A DNA stretch of 64,000 nucleotides from Pseudomonas rhodesiae (GTDB lineage: Bacteria; Pseudomonadota; Gammaproteobacteria; Pseudomonadales; Pseudomonadaceae): NCBI RefSeq assembly GCF_007858255.1, contig NZ_VFEU01000001.1, positions 248,001 through 312,000 on the forward strand, read 5' to 3'. Made by a program: the position numbers and the translations under genes. The notes beneath the pieces were generated by a model that was not told the DNA's origin, made no database searches, and was given only the letters and a program-made list of their open reading frames with translations. The first letter of the stretch is position 1. Each line of letters starts with the position of its first letter. Positions 51,259-62,025 of the stretch are shown in pieces.

Positions 51259-52424
51259 GGCAGCAGGGTCTCCCAGGCGGGTACGCCGAGGGCGGGTTTG
51301 GGCAACTCCGGCAGCGGTTGCGTGGGGCCTGGCTGGATGCCATCGCGTTCCAGGCTGTGCAGCACGCGGTCGGCGAAATCTGGCGCCAGGGCCAATTTGG
51401 TCGGCCAGCCCACCAGCAGGCGGCCCTGTTCGGCGAGGAAAGCGTTATCGGGACGGCTCAGGCCCGACTGCAGCGGTTCGGCACGGTCGACTCGCAGGGT
51501 GGCCCAGCGGGTCTGGTGCATGTCGATCCAGGGCAGCAAATGCGCCAGCTCTTTCTGTGCTGTGGCGATTTGTGCTTCCGGTGTGCGCGCCACGCCATCG
51601 GCCTCGGCGATGTCGCCGCCCATGTACCACACCCATTCGCCATTGGCGGCCGGGTGCGTGGTGATGGTCAGGCGCGGCTTGGTGCCGCCGCCCAGGCAAT
51701 GGGCATACAGCGGCTTCAGGCCGGGGCCCTTGGCGAGGATCATATGCAGTGGCCGCGTCTGCATGGCCGGCTGGCTCAAGCCCAGGGCACTGAGCAAGTC
51801 GGCAGTGCCGGCGCCCGCGCTCAATACAATGCGTTGGGCGCGAATCTCGCGGCCGTCCACCTTCAGGCCCACCAAGGTGCCACCGTCCTGCAGCGGTTCG
51901 ATGTGCTGCCCGGCGAGCAGGCTGTCACCGCCCAGTTGTGCCAGGCGCTCGATCACGCTGGGCACGTCCACCACCAGTTCGGCCAGGCGATAGACCTTGC
52001 CTTTGAAGCGCTTGTCTTGCAGAGCTGGCGGCAAATCGTCGCCTTTGACCTGATCCACACGGCCACGCACAGCCTTGCTGGCGAAGAAGCTGGTGAGATT
52101 GCCGGCGAGGGTGCCGGGGGACCACAGGTAGTGCGCCTGGGACAGTACGCGCACCCCGGACAGGTCCAGCTCGCCGCTGCCGGCCAGGGCCTCGCGCCAG
52201 CGGCGCGGCATGTCGGCGATGGCTTCGGAGGCGCCGGTGAGGGCGCCGTGCAGGGCGTATTTGGCGCCGCCGTGAATGATCCCCTGGGACTTCACACTTT
52301 GTCCGCCGCCGAGGGTGGCGCTTTCTACCAGCACCGTGGAAAACCCCTGGCGGCGCAGGCGCACGTTGAGCCAGAGGCCGGCAACCCCGGCGCCGACAAT
52401 CAGAACGTCGGTGGAAATAGGCAT
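51255..52424 (-). CDS. FAD-dependent oxidoreductase (DAO family)
   Basis: A 389-residue flavoprotein of the glycine oxidase / D-amino-acid oxidase superfamily. The dinucleotide-binding fold is at the N-terminus (DVLIVGAGVAGLWLNVRLRRQG) and a second FAD contact is VLSAGAGTADLLSALG. GQSVKSQGIIHGGAKYAL follows the first fold. The substrate cannot be named. It starts 82 bases after the SMR gene and is coupled to the aldo/keto reductase. Confidence 0.88.
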   Translation of the reverse strand: MPISTDVLIVGAGVAGLWLNVRLRRQGFSTVLVESATLGGGQSVKSQGIIHGGAKYALHGALTGASEAIADMPRRWREALAGSGELDLSGVRVLSQAHYLWSPGTLAGNLTSFFASKAVRGRVDQVKGDDLPPALQDKRFKGKVYRLAELVVDVPSVIERLAQLGGDSLLAGQHIEPLQDGGTLVGLKVDGREIRAQRIVLSAGAGTADLLSALGLSQPAMQTRPLHMILAKGPGLKPLYAHCLGGGTKPRLTITTHPAANGEWVWYMGGDIAEADGVARTPEAQIATAQKELAHLLPWIDMHQTRWATLRVDRAEPLQSGLSRPDNAFLAEQGRLLVGWPTKLALAPDFADRVLHSLERDGIQPGPTQPLPELPKPALGVPAWETLLP

Positions 52425-52506
52425 GCGCGCGGGACCTCTGCGTTGGAAATGGGCGCCTAGTATAGCGCGCTGCGCTGCCTCATCAGTGCGACACGTTGGC
52501 CGCGAC

Positions 52507-52842
52507 TCAATGCCCAGCCGTTTTCGAGAACAGCTGAATCACCACCACCCCCAGCACAATCAGGCCCATGCCCAGCATCGCCGGCAGGTCGAGCTTCTGC
52601 CCGTAGATAAACAGCGCCGCCACGCTGACCATCACGATCCCCATCCCGGCCCACACGGCATAGGCCACGCCCACCGGCACCGTGCGCACCACCAGGGTCA
52701 GCATCCAGAACGCCACGCCGTAGCCGACGATCACCAACAGCAGTGGGATCGGCGTGCTCCAGCCCTTAATGGCTTTCATGGATACCGTAGCGATCACTTC
52801 CGAGCAGATGGCGATGGCCAGGTAGCAGTAGGCGGCATTCAT
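52507..52842 (-). CDS. small multidrug resistance (SMR/EmrE-type) efflux protein
   Basis: A 111-residue inner-membrane protein with four helices. The proton- and drug-coupling glutamate is Glu15 (AICSEVIATVSMKAIKGW), and AYAVWAGMGIVMVS matches helix 3 of EmrE-type transporters. It probably exports cationic compounds in exchange for protons. First gene of the minus-strand run and divergent from a LysR regulator. Confidence 0.92.
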   Translation of the reverse strand: MNAAYCYLAIAICSEVIATVSMKAIKGWSTPIPLLLVIVGYGVAFWMLTLVVRTVPVGVAYAVWAGMGIVMVSVAALFIYGQKLDLPAMLGMGLIVLGVVVIQLFSKTAGH

Positions 52843-52914
52843 AGGTCAATCCTCGGCGTAGGGCGGGTCAATAGGCCGGCATTTTAGCGGCTGCTTAGAT
52901 GGGGTAAAGTCATT

Positions 52915-52937
52915 ACCTATCAGTATGAGAGATAGGT
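52915..52937. promoter_or_regulatory. palindrome ACCTATC-N9-GATAGGT at the LysR gene start
   Basis: A perfect 7-bp inverted repeat with a 9-base centre ends 6 bases before the LysR ATG, so it overlaps the ribosome binding site. It lies in the 101-base divergent gap with the SMR gene. It is a candidate autorepression site for the LysR protein. Confidence 0.55.
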
Positions 52938-52943
52938 TGCTCC

Positions 52944-53834
52944 ATGAGCGTTCAATGGAATCTGGAACAGATGCGCTTATTTGTGAACGTTGCCGAGCAG
53001 CGTTCTTTTTCGGCGGTGGCGCGGGGGCAGCGCAAGGCGCAGTCGGCGGTCAGCAGTGGGATTGCAATGCTGGAGGCTGACCTGGGCGTGAGCTTGTTCG
53101 AGCGCAGCAGCGGCCGCCAGCCGCGGCTGACCGAAGCCGGCGCGGTGTTGCTCGAAGAGGCCCGGGAAGTTTTGCGCCAGTGCGAACGCCTTAACGGTCG
53201 CGCCTTGTCATTGATGCGCGGCGAAGAAGCCTGCCTGCGCCTGGCTCAGGACGAGGCCATGCTGTACCAGCCAGTGCTCGACAGCCTGGACGCCTTGGCC
53301 GGGCAATTTCCCAATCTGGAAGTGCAGCTTTCCAGTGCAGCCCAGGGCGATGTCGCACGCAAATTGGTGGAGCGCAAGGCTGACCTGGGCATGCTGTTCT
53401 ATCACGATCAAATCCCCGAAGCGCTGGAGCGCCGCGTGGTGGGCAGTGTGGAGATGGTCACGGTCTGCGGGCGCCACCACCCGCTGGCGGCGCAGAATCG
53501 CGTGGATTGTCAGGGCCTGGCGCAATACCGTCAGTTGCTGATGTCGACCCAGACCAGTGTCTACCCCGGCAGTGAAGCCGCCAGCCCGCAGGTCTGGCGG
53601 GCCGACAGCTTCTACGTGCTGGCCGAATGGTTGATCCGTGGCCTGGGTTGGGCCTGGCTTCCCCGGCATGTGGTGCAATACCCCGCGTATCAGAACCTGA
53701 TGGTCGAACTCGACAGTGAATGGACTCCGCCGGCGCTGGTGGTGGAGCTGGTCTGGCGGCGCGATGAACCCCTGGGGCCCGCCGCGAGATTTCTCGCCGA
53801 ACGTTTTGCCGAGTGCCTGCGGGCGATTGACTGA
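52944..53834 (+). CDS. LysR-family transcriptional regulator
   Basis: A 296-residue LysR regulator. The N-terminal winged helix-turn-helix reads QMRLFVNVAEQRSFSAVARGQ, then SAVSSGIAMLEADLGVSLFER. The rest is a substrate-binding-protein-like effector domain. It is divergent from the SMR transporter operon, which it may control together with itself. The inducer is unknown. Confidence 0.93.
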   Translation: MSVQWNLEQMRLFVNVAEQRSFSAVARGQRKAQSAVSSGIAMLEADLGVSLFERSSGRQPRLTEAGAVLLEEAREVLRQCERLNGRALSLMRGEEACLRLAQDEAMLYQPVLDSLDALAGQFPNLEVQLSSAAQGDVARKLVERKADLGMLFYHDQIPEALERRVVGSVEMVTVCGRHHPLAAQNRVDCQGLAQYRQLLMSTQTSVYPGSEAASPQVWRADSFYVLAEWLIRGLGWAWLPRHVVQYPAYQNLMVELDSEWTPPALVVELVWRRDEPLGPAARFLAERFAECLRAID

Positions 53835-53857
53835 AAAAGCCGATAAACTCCGCCGCC

Positions 53858-55135
53858 ATGAATAGAACTCTCTACACCTGCCTGTTTTACCTGGCGCTGC
53901 CATTGGTGGCTTTACGTCTGTGGCTGCGCGCGCGCAAGGCGCCGGCCTATGCCCAGCGCGTGGGCGAGCGGTTTTCCTACGGTTTGCCGGCGATGCAGCC
54001 GGGCGGGATCTGGGTGCACGCCGTCTCGGTGGGCGAAAGCATCGCGGCTGCGCCCATGGTGCGCGGGTTGCTGGCGCGTTATCCGGACTTGCCGATCACG
54101 CTCACCTGCATGACGCCCACCGGCTCCGAGCGTATCCAGGCCCTGTTCGCCAACGAGCCGCGCATCCAGCACTGCTATTTGCCCTATGACGTGCCGTGCG
54201 CGGCCAAGCGTTTTCTGGATCGCGTGCAGCCGAAACTGGCGGTGATCATGGAAACCGAGCTGTGGCCCAACCATATTCACGCCTGCGCCCAGCGCGGCAT
54301 TCCGGTGGCGCTGGCCAATGCGCGGCTGTCGGCGCGTTCGGCCAAGGGCTATGGGCGCTTCGCCAAGTTGACCGCACCGATGTTGTCCGAGATGAGCCTG
54401 CTTGCCGTGCAGACGCAGACCGAGGCCCAGCGTTTCCTGAGCCTGGGCGCACGCCCCGAGACCGTGGAAGTGACGGGTTCGATCAAGTTCGACCTGACCA
54501 TCGACCCGCAGTTGCCGGCCCGCGCCGCCGCGCTGCGTGCGCAATGGGGTGCCACTGAGCGGCCGGTGTGGATCGCCGCCAGCACCCACGCCGGCGAAGA
54601 TGAAGTGGTACTTGCCGCCCATCGTCAACTGCTCGACAGCTACCCCAATGCGTTGTTGATCCTGGTGCCGCGCCATCAGGAACGCTTCGGGCCGATGTTC
54701 GATCTATGCCAGCAGCAAAGCTTCGCCACGGTTCGGCGCTCCAGCGGCGAGCCCGTCACGGCGCAGACATCGGTGCTGCTGGGCGACACCATGGGGGAGT
54801 TGCTGTTTCTGTACGCCCTGGCCGACAGTGCTTTCGTCGGCGGTAGCCTGGTGGCGACCGGAGGGCACAACCCATTGGAGCCGGCAGCGTTGGCGCTGCC
54901 GGTGATCATGGGGCCGCATGTGTTCAACTTCCTCGAAATCACCGCGATGATGCGCGAAGCCGGTGCGTTGCGCGAAGTGGATGACGCCGAAGGGTTGGCC
55001 GAAGCCGTGCGACAGTTGTTCGAGCTGCCTCAGGATGCCCGCAAGATGGCGCAGGCGGGGCTCAAGGTGATGCAGGCCAACCAGGGCGCGCTTGAGCGCT
55101 TGCTCAATGGTTTGGGCCGATTGATCGCGATTTAA
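53858..55135 (+). CDS. waaA: 3-deoxy-D-manno-octulosonic acid transferase
   Basis: A 425-residue Kdo transferase that attaches Kdo to lipid IVA at the inner membrane, before WaaC acts. It has an N-terminal membrane anchor (LFYLALPLVALRLWLRARK), GGIWVHAVSVGESIAA, METELWPN, and GGSLVATGGHNPLEPAAL near the C-terminus. Conserved glutamates are present. It completes the inner-core pathway in this window but is transcribed apart from the waaF operon, downstream of the LysR gene. Confidence 0.95.
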   Translation: MNRTLYTCLFYLALPLVALRLWLRARKAPAYAQRVGERFSYGLPAMQPGGIWVHAVSVGESIAAAPMVRGLLARYPDLPITLTCMTPTGSERIQALFANEPRIQHCYLPYDVPCAAKRFLDRVQPKLAVIMETELWPNHIHACAQRGIPVALANARLSARSAKGYGRFAKLTAPMLSEMSLLAVQTQTEAQRFLSLGARPETVEVTGSIKFDLTIDPQLPARAAALRAQWGATERPVWIAASTHAGEDEVVLAAHRQLLDSYPNALLILVPRHQERFGPMFDLCQQQSFATVRRSSGEPVTAQTSVLLGDTMGELLFLYALADSAFVGGSLVATGGHNPLEPAALALPVIMGPHVFNFLEITAMMREAGALREVDDAEGLAEAVRQLFELPQDARKMAQAGLKVMQANQGALERLLNGLGRLIAI

Positions 55136-55262
55136 AGGGAGAAAGGGGCTTGCCCTTGATGACGATCTGTCAGGTCAAAAAGTGTTGGCTGTCTTGCGCT
55201 ATCGGGGGCAAGTCGAATCGTCGCACCGCCCCTCCCGCATGATCAAGCCCCTCACACATGAT
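55136..55262. repeat. degenerate REP fragments between waaA and tolC
   Basis: The gap holds GAAAGGGGCTTGCCC, CTATCGGGGGCAAGTCGAA and CCCCTCCCGCATGATCAAGC, all pieces of REP-like repeats. GTCGAATCGTCGCACCGCC is nearly repeated at about 59144 as GTCGAGTCGTCGCACCGCC. It looks like decayed or recombined REPs between convergent genes. Confidence 0.65.
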
Positions 55263-55274
55263 TTAGCCGCGTGA

Positions 55275-56714
55275 TTAATTATTCGGGCGGGCCTTGAGCT
55301 GTTCGGCGGCGGCCTTGGCCAGGTCCGGCGGCAGGAAGTCGCGGTCCGGGTTGTAGTCAGCCTTGAGGTAGCGCGCCAGGTCCTGCAGATCCCCAGGGTT
55401 CAACGTGCCCGCGGCCTGCTTCAAACGCAGGTTGTCGAGGATGTAGTCGTAGCGGCTGTTGTTGTAGTTGCGTACCGAGGCATAGAGCTGGCGCTGGGCG
55501 TCGAGCACGTCGACGATATTGCGCGTACCCACCTGATAGCCGATTTCCGTGGCTTCCACCGCGCTCTGGTTGGAGATGATCGACTGGCGGCGCGCCTGTA
55601 CCTGTTCCACATCAGTGTTAACCGCGCGGTGCAGGTTGCGTGTGTTTTCCACCACCTGGCGGCGCAAGCCTTCGCGTTGCTGCTCGGTCTGGCCCAGGCG
55701 CGAGTACGACTCGCGGACCTGCGAGCTGGTCAGGCCGCCGCTGTAGATCGGGATATTCAGGCGCAGGCCGATGGTGCGTTGTTCCACATCGCCGCGATAG
55801 GGCGTGCCGAAGGCATTCGGGTTGCTGAACCCCAGCGCATCGTTATCGCCTTTTTCGTATTGCGCCACCGCGTCCAAGGTTGGCGCGTGACCGGCCTTGC
55901 GCTGCTTGAGGACTTCCTCGGCGGCGGTGACAGCATAGTTGCTGGCCAGCAGGTTGAGGTTCTGGCGCCCAGCGGTCTCGACCCAGGCCTTGGCGTCGTT
56001 CGGCAGCGGCGGCAACACCGGCAGCGTGTGGACAATGCCCTGGATCGAGTTGTACTGACGGTTGGTCAGGGTGATCAATGCTTCAAACGCATCTTCTACC
56101 TGACGCTGCGCCAGAATCCGGTTGGCCCGCGCGGTGTCGTAGCTGGCTTGGGATTGCAGCACGTCAGTCTTGTCCGACAAGCCCACGTCGAAGCGCTCGT
56201 TGGACTGATCAAGTTGGCGTTTGAAGGCGTTCTCTTCGGCCTTGGTCGAGGCCAGGTTGTCCTGGGCGCGCAGCACGGCGAAGTAGTTCTCTGCGCTCTG
56301 CAGAATCAGGTTCTGTTCGGTGGCCGACAGTTGCAGCGCTGCCTGTTCATTGGTGGCTTCAGCCGCCTGCAACTGGAACCAACGGTCGGCGCGGAACAGC
56401 GGCTGGCTGAGGGTCGCGCGCCAGGAGTGGGCATCGCGGTTGGCGGTGGCGGCCGGTGTGTCGATCTGGGTGCGTACATTGTTGATGTCGGCGCCGCCGG
56501 AGAGGTTCGGCAGCAAGCCGGCGCGGGCCTGAGGCACCACTTCTTTTTGCGCGCCGTATTGGGCGCGGGCGGCGGCCAGGTCGGCGTTGTTATCCACCGC
56601 TTCCTGATAGACGCTGACCAGGTCGGTTCTGGCGGACAAGGGCGCTTCAGCTGCCCAGACCATTCCGTTGGTCGCACAAGACACGGCAATAGCCAGTGAG
56701 AGTTTGCGCAGCAT
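55275..56714 (-). CDS. tolC: TolC-family outer-membrane channel
   Basis: A 479-residue outer-membrane efflux channel. A signal peptide (MLRKLSLAIAVSCATNGMVWAA) is followed by two copies of the TolC repeat: ARAQYGAQKEVVPQARAGLLPNL early, and AVTAAEEVLKQRKAGHAPTLDAV in the second half. GYQVGTRNIVDVLDAQRQLY is a TolC hallmark near the C-terminus. It would serve type I secretion or RND pumps encoded elsewhere. Divergent from the thiC riboswitch. Confidence 0.94.
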   Translation of the reverse strand: MLRKLSLAIAVSCATNGMVWAAEAPLSARTDLVSVYQEAVDNNADLAAARAQYGAQKEVVPQARAGLLPNLSGGADINNVRTQIDTPAATANRDAHSWRATLSQPLFRADRWFQLQAAEATNEQAALQLSATEQNLILQSAENYFAVLRAQDNLASTKAEENAFKRQLDQSNERFDVGLSDKTDVLQSQASYDTARANRILAQRQVEDAFEALITLTNRQYNSIQGIVHTLPVLPPLPNDAKAWVETAGRQNLNLLASNYAVTAAEEVLKQRKAGHAPTLDAVAQYEKGDNDALGFSNPNAFGTPYRGDVEQRTIGLRLNIPIYSGGLTSSQVRESYSRLGQTEQQREGLRRQVVENTRNLHRAVNTDVEQVQARRQSIISNQSAVEATEIGYQVGTRNIVDVLDAQRQLYASVRNYNNSRYDYILDNLRLKQAAGTLNPGDLQDLARYLKADYNPDRDFLPPDLAKAAAEQLKARPNN

Positions 56715-56910
56715 GAGGCGATCCCTGAATAAATATTACGGTGATAATTCGACGGCCAAGGCTACGGCGGCTGTTTCAGAGCGTCAAGCCTTGGGCAGTA
56801 GCCGAGTGTAGTGGCGCCGACCCGACGCAACAATCCTGCAATCATGCCATTCATCACGCTGAAAGCAGCACCATTGGCAATTTGCCCATTCCATGGTCTA
56901 GACTGGCCGC

Positions 56911-57004
56911 GTTCTTGTCGGGGTGCCTTGTTGGAAGGCTGAGATCGGTAAATACCGGATCCCGTTGAACCTGATCAGGTTAGCGCCTGCGTAGGGAACA
57001 AGAT
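56911..57004 (+). ncRNA. TPP riboswitch (THI element)
   Basis: The conserved core is complete: TCGGGGTGCC, the GGCTGAGAT bulge, ATACCGGATCCCGTTGAACC, CTGATCAGGTTAGCGCC and TGCGTAGGGAACAAG. It lies 160 bases before thiC. The following leader contains CCCGG (57014-57018) and CCGGG (57039-57043), which may form part of the expression platform. Thiamine diphosphate binding should switch thiC off. Confidence 0.96.
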
Positions 57005-57148
57005 TTCTCGTCACCCGGCGAGTCCTCTTGTGCTTCGTCCGGGATGTTGTTCGTTTACCGAGCAGCCCTCGTGCGCCAAGCACAGCACTGGTTCCAGTGC
57101 GTCCATCCGTCACAGGTTCGCTCCGACAAACATCCACCGCCTGGATAA

Positions 57149-59053
<1,905 letters not shown>

Positions 59054-59061
59054 GGCGGAGA

Positions 59062-59081
59062 CGGCGGTGCCTGTACCGCCG
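59062..59081 (+). terminator. hairpin after thiC
   Basis: CGGCGGT and ACCGCCG form a perfect 7-bp stem with a 6-base loop, 9 bases past the thiC stop. No T-run follows; a REP element starts at once. It may act as a weak terminator or mRNA stabiliser, leaving some read-through to cytX. Confidence 0.45.
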
Positions 59082-59158
59082 TTATCGGGGGCAAGCCCCC
59101 TCCCACATTTTGAATGGCAAACACATTCAAGTGTGGGGGGCTTGTCGAGTCGTCGCAC
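59082..59158. repeat. REP pair between thiC and cytX
   Basis: The left half TTATCGGGGGCAAGCCCCCT matches the REPs at 31 and 4451. The right half (GTGTGGGGGGCTTGTCGAGT) is a partial inverted copy that changes into the GTCGAGTCGTCGCACCGCC sequence also seen near 55210. It is a REPIN with one diverged arm. Confidence 0.8.
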
Positions 59159-59209
59159 CGCCCCGATTGCAATCTCCCTAACAACACATGCCCCTCAGAG
59201 ATACCCGCC

Positions 59210-60499
59210 TTGAGCACTCAATCGAGTACCTATTCCCCTGACATCGCGGTGCCTGCTGACAAAAGAGTCTTCGGCGCCCGCGACCTGTTTTCCCTGTGGT
59301 TCTCCCTCGGCATCGGCCTGATGGTCCTGCAAACCGGCGCATTGCTCGCGCCGGGCCTGGGCTTGTCGGGTGCCTTGCTGGCGATTTTCCTCGGCACTCT
59401 GGTCGGCGTGCTGTTGCTGGCCGCTGCCGGTGTGATCGGTAGCGACACCGGCTTGTCCGCCATGGCTGCGCTCAAGCTCAGCCTTGGGGCCAAGGGCGCC
59501 AGCCTGCCGGCGCTGCTCAACTTGTTGCAGTTGATCGGCTGGGGCTCGTTCGAAATCATCGTGATGCGTGATGCCGCCAGCCTGTTGGGCAGGCGGGCGT
59601 TCGGCGAGGGCAGCCTGTTGGCCAGCCCGCTATTGTGGACGCTGTTTTTCGGTGGTCTGGCAACCTTGCTGGCGGTCAGCGGGCCGCTGACGTTCGTGCG
59701 CCAGATCCTGCGTAAATGGGGCATCTGGTTGCTGTTGGCGGCCTGCCTGTGGCTGACCTGGAACCTGTTCGCCAAGGCCGACCTAGGCGCACTCTGGGCC
59801 CAGGCCGGTGACGGTTCGATGCCCTTTGCGGTGGGGTTTGATATCGCCATCGCCATGCCGCTGTCCTGGCTGCCGCTGATCGCCGATTACTCACGCTTCG
59901 GTAAACGCGCCAAAAGCGTATTCGGCGGTACCGCGCTGGGCTTTTTAATCGGTAATTTCTGGCTGATGAGCCTGGGTGTGGCCTACACCCTGGCGTTCGC
60001 GCCGAGCGGTGAAGTGAATGCGTTGCTGCTGGCATTGGCTGGGGCTGGACTGGGGATTCCGCTGCTATTGATCCTGTTGGATGAATCTGAAAACGCCTTT
60101 GCCGATATCCACTCGGCGGCGGTGTCCAGCGGGATGTTGCTGCGTTTGAAAGTCGAGCACCTGGCATTGGCTATCGGCGTGATCTGTACTCTGATCGCCT
60201 GCCTGGCGCCGCTGGCGCAGTACCAGAATTTCCTGCTGTTGATCGGTTCGGTGTTCGCGCCGCTGTTCGGCGTGGTGCTGGTGGATCATTTTGCCCTGCG
60301 CCGTCGTGGCCAGGGCGTACCGACTGCTCTGCGTTGGCCGGCGCTGTTGGCCTGGTTGGGTGGGGTTGGCACCTATCACCTGCTGGCCAATCTCTACCCG
60401 GATATCGGCGCGACCCTGCCGGCGCTGGTGCTGGCAGGGTTGCTGCAGTTCATGCTCGGGCGGGCCTTCAGCGGCGCGCGGGCACCAGTTCGGGCTTGA
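59210..60499 (+). CDS. cytX: putative hydroxymethylpyrimidine transporter CytX, TTG start
   Basis: A 429-residue inner-membrane permease of the NCS1 (cytosine/purine) family with about 12 helices. It resembles CytX, proposed on genome context to import the HMP thiamine precursor. Typical stretches are FGARDLFSLWFSLGIGLMVLQTG and FDIAIAMPLSWLPLIADYSRFG. No ATG suits the start; homology begins at TTG 59210 (STQSSTYSPDIAVPADKRVFG). It lies 156 bases after thiC, behind a hairpin and REPs, and may share the TPP riboswitch transcript. Its end overlaps the converging lipoprotein gene by 32 bases. Confidence 0.85.
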   Translation: MSTQSSTYSPDIAVPADKRVFGARDLFSLWFSLGIGLMVLQTGALLAPGLGLSGALLAIFLGTLVGVLLLAAAGVIGSDTGLSAMAALKLSLGAKGASLPALLNLLQLIGWGSFEIIVMRDAASLLGRRAFGEGSLLASPLLWTLFFGGLATLLAVSGPLTFVRQILRKWGIWLLLAACLWLTWNLFAKADLGALWAQAGDGSMPFAVGFDIAIAMPLSWLPLIADYSRFGKRAKSVFGGTALGFLIGNFWLMSLGVAYTLAFAPSGEVNALLLALAGAGLGIPLLLILLDESENAFADIHSAAVSSGMLLRLKVEHLALAIGVICTLIACLAPLAQYQNFLLLIGSVFAPLFGVVLVDHFALRRRGQGVPTALRWPALLAWLGGVGTYHLLANLYPDIGATLPALVLAGLLQFMLGRAFSGARAPVRA

Positions 60500-61214
60500 G
60501 GATGCCTTCCAGGCGCGAGTAGGGGATCTGCAACTCGACGTGGCCCAGGGCGTACGGTGCGATGGTCGAGGTCGGGTACTTAAGGATCACGCCGCCGTAG
60601 GTCAGCGCCACGTTCGGGGTTTTCTGGAAGGGGTAGGTCTTCACGAACTCCTGCTCCAGGCTCAGGCGGGTGCTGATCAACCAGCTATTGTGGGCGACCT
60701 GGGCGGCTTTCCAGAATGCGTCTTCCTTGCCCGGCAGCAGCATGTCGGTCAGGGACAGGGCTTTTTGCTGCTGGCGCGAATAGTTGATGAACGCGCGGCC
60801 CGGCTCGCCATGGGTGGCGCCTTGGTCCAGATAGCTGGACAGTTCGATGATCACCAAGCCGTCATGCTGCTCGCGTACCTTGGCTTGCAAATACATGCTG
60901 TTGCGCGGCGCGGCGGTTTTCAGGAACTGCTCGCGGTACGTTTCCAGGCTTGTGGGCAAGGGCTCGTTCGGGGTGGTGCGGGTCATGTCCAGCAGGCGCT
61001 GCTCGATCAAGGCGTCGAGCTTGGGCTCTTTGGCAAAGTGCACGGTGTCGATGTTCACCAGCGGGCAGTCGGCGCTGGCGCAGCCCGGCTTGCTCTGCTC
61101 GGTGGCGTCGCGAGTGGCTTCCAGCGGGGGGCGATAGCTCGGTTGGAACAGGCTTTGGCAGGCACCGAGGGTCAATGCGATGCAGGCCACGGAGGCAATC
61201 TTTAAGAGCGACAT
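60468..61214 (-). CDS. RsiV/DUF3298-family lipoprotein
   Basis: A 248-residue predicted lipoprotein with lipobox LGAC and lipidated Cys19. The mature part has the DUF4163/DUF3298 pattern seen in RsiV-like proteins: SSYLDQGATHGEPGRAFINYS, LTDMLLPGKEDAFWKAAQ and IAPYALGHVELQIPYSRLEGIL. In Bacillus RsiV this fold binds lysozyme and tethers a sigma factor. No sigma gene is near here, so that role should not be carried over. The first 70 residues hold a Cys pair (GCASADC). Confidence 0.88.
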   Translation of the reverse strand: MSLLKIASVACIALTLGACQSLFQPSYRPPLEATRDATEQSKPGCASADCPLVNIDTVHFAKEPKLDALIEQRLLDMTRTTPNEPLPTSLETYREQFLKTAAPRNSMYLQAKVREQHDGLVIIELSSYLDQGATHGEPGRAFINYSRQQQKALSLTDMLLPGKEDAFWKAAQVAHNSWLISTRLSLEQEFVKTYPFQKTPNVALTYGGVILKYPTSTIAPYALGHVELQIPYSRLEGILKPELVPARR

Positions 61215-61258
61215 GGATGTCCTTCGTCTAACGATAAGAGCGAAATTTGTGGTGCTTC

Positions 61259-61277
61259 GACTGCCAGCGAGGCAGTC
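61259..61277. other. small perfect hairpin in lipoprotein-nudF gap
   Basis: GACTGCC and GGCAGTC pair around AGCGA in the 193-base divergent gap. There is no T-run. The gap must hold both promoters; nothing else stands out. Confidence 0.3.
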
Positions 61278-61407
61278 AGTTCGCCACTAAGCTATTTAGA
61301 GTGAGTTTGACGTCCGCCGTCTATCCCGGCAACCGGAAAGGGGCTGCACCAAGGGGCGCGAGCGCGTTAGGATGGCGCGAATCGCCCAGGCATAACGAGG
61401 AAGGGAT

Positions 61408-62025
61408 ATGACGGACACTGCAAAATCGACGCCGAGTACGATTGAAATCGTTAAGCGCGACAATGCCTACAAGGGCTTCTACCAACTCGATCGCGTGCAA
61501 CTGCGCCACGAGAAATTCGATGGCGGCATGAGCCGGGTGATCAACCGCGAAGTCTTCGTCCGTCACGACGCCGTGTGTGTATTGCCCTACGATCCGCAGC
61601 GCGACGAGGTGGTCTTGATCGAGCAGTTTCGCGTGGGCGCCATGGGCCGCGCGAGCAACCCGTGGCTGGTGGAGATGGTCGCCGGCTTGATCGATAAGGA
61701 TGAGCAACCGGAGGAGGTTGCGCACCGTGAAGCCGAGGAGGAAGCTGGGCTGACCTTCTCCGCGTTGTGGCCGATCACCAAGTATTTCCCGTCGCCCGGC
61801 GGCAGCACCGAATTCGTCCACTTGTACCTGGGCCGTTGCGACAGCACGGGCGCAGGCGGCGTTCACGGCCTGGAAGAAGAAGCAGAAGACATCCGCGTCA
61901 CCACCTGGGCCTTCGAAGACGCCCTGCAAGCGGTGCGCGACGGCAGAATTTCCAACGCAGCCAGCATTATCGCCCTGCAATGGCTAGCGCTTAACCGCGC
62001 GGAAGTGAGGGGGTTATGGCAGTAA
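61408..62025 (+). CDS. nudF: ADP-ribose pyrophosphatase (Nudix)
   Basis: A 205-residue Nudix hydrolase that splits ADP-ribose to AMP and ribose 5-phosphate. The Nudix box is complete: GLIDKDEQPEEVAHREAEEE, then AGLT. FFPSPGG-like YFPSPGGSTEF after the box is typical of ADP-ribose pyrophosphatases. AGGAAGGG precedes the ATG. It overlaps the DUF1249 gene by 10 bases and heads a small operon running to cpdA, the usual Pseudomonas arrangement. Confidence 0.94.
   Translation: MTDTAKSTPSTIEIVKRDNAYKGFYQLDRVQLRHEKFDGGMSRVINREVFVRHDAVCVLPYDPQRDEVVLIEQFRVGAMGRASNPWLVEMVAGLIDKDEQPEEVAHREAEEEAGLTFSALWPITKYFPSPGGSTEFVHLYLGRCDSTGAGGVHGLEEEAEDIRVTTWAFEDALQAVRDGRISNAASIIALQWLALNRAEVRGLWQ

Noticed and set aside
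60468..61214. Calling the RsiV-like lipoprotein an anti-sigma factor
   Set aside because: It has a lipobox rather than a transmembrane anchor with a cytoplasmic domain, and no sigma factor gene is adjacent.
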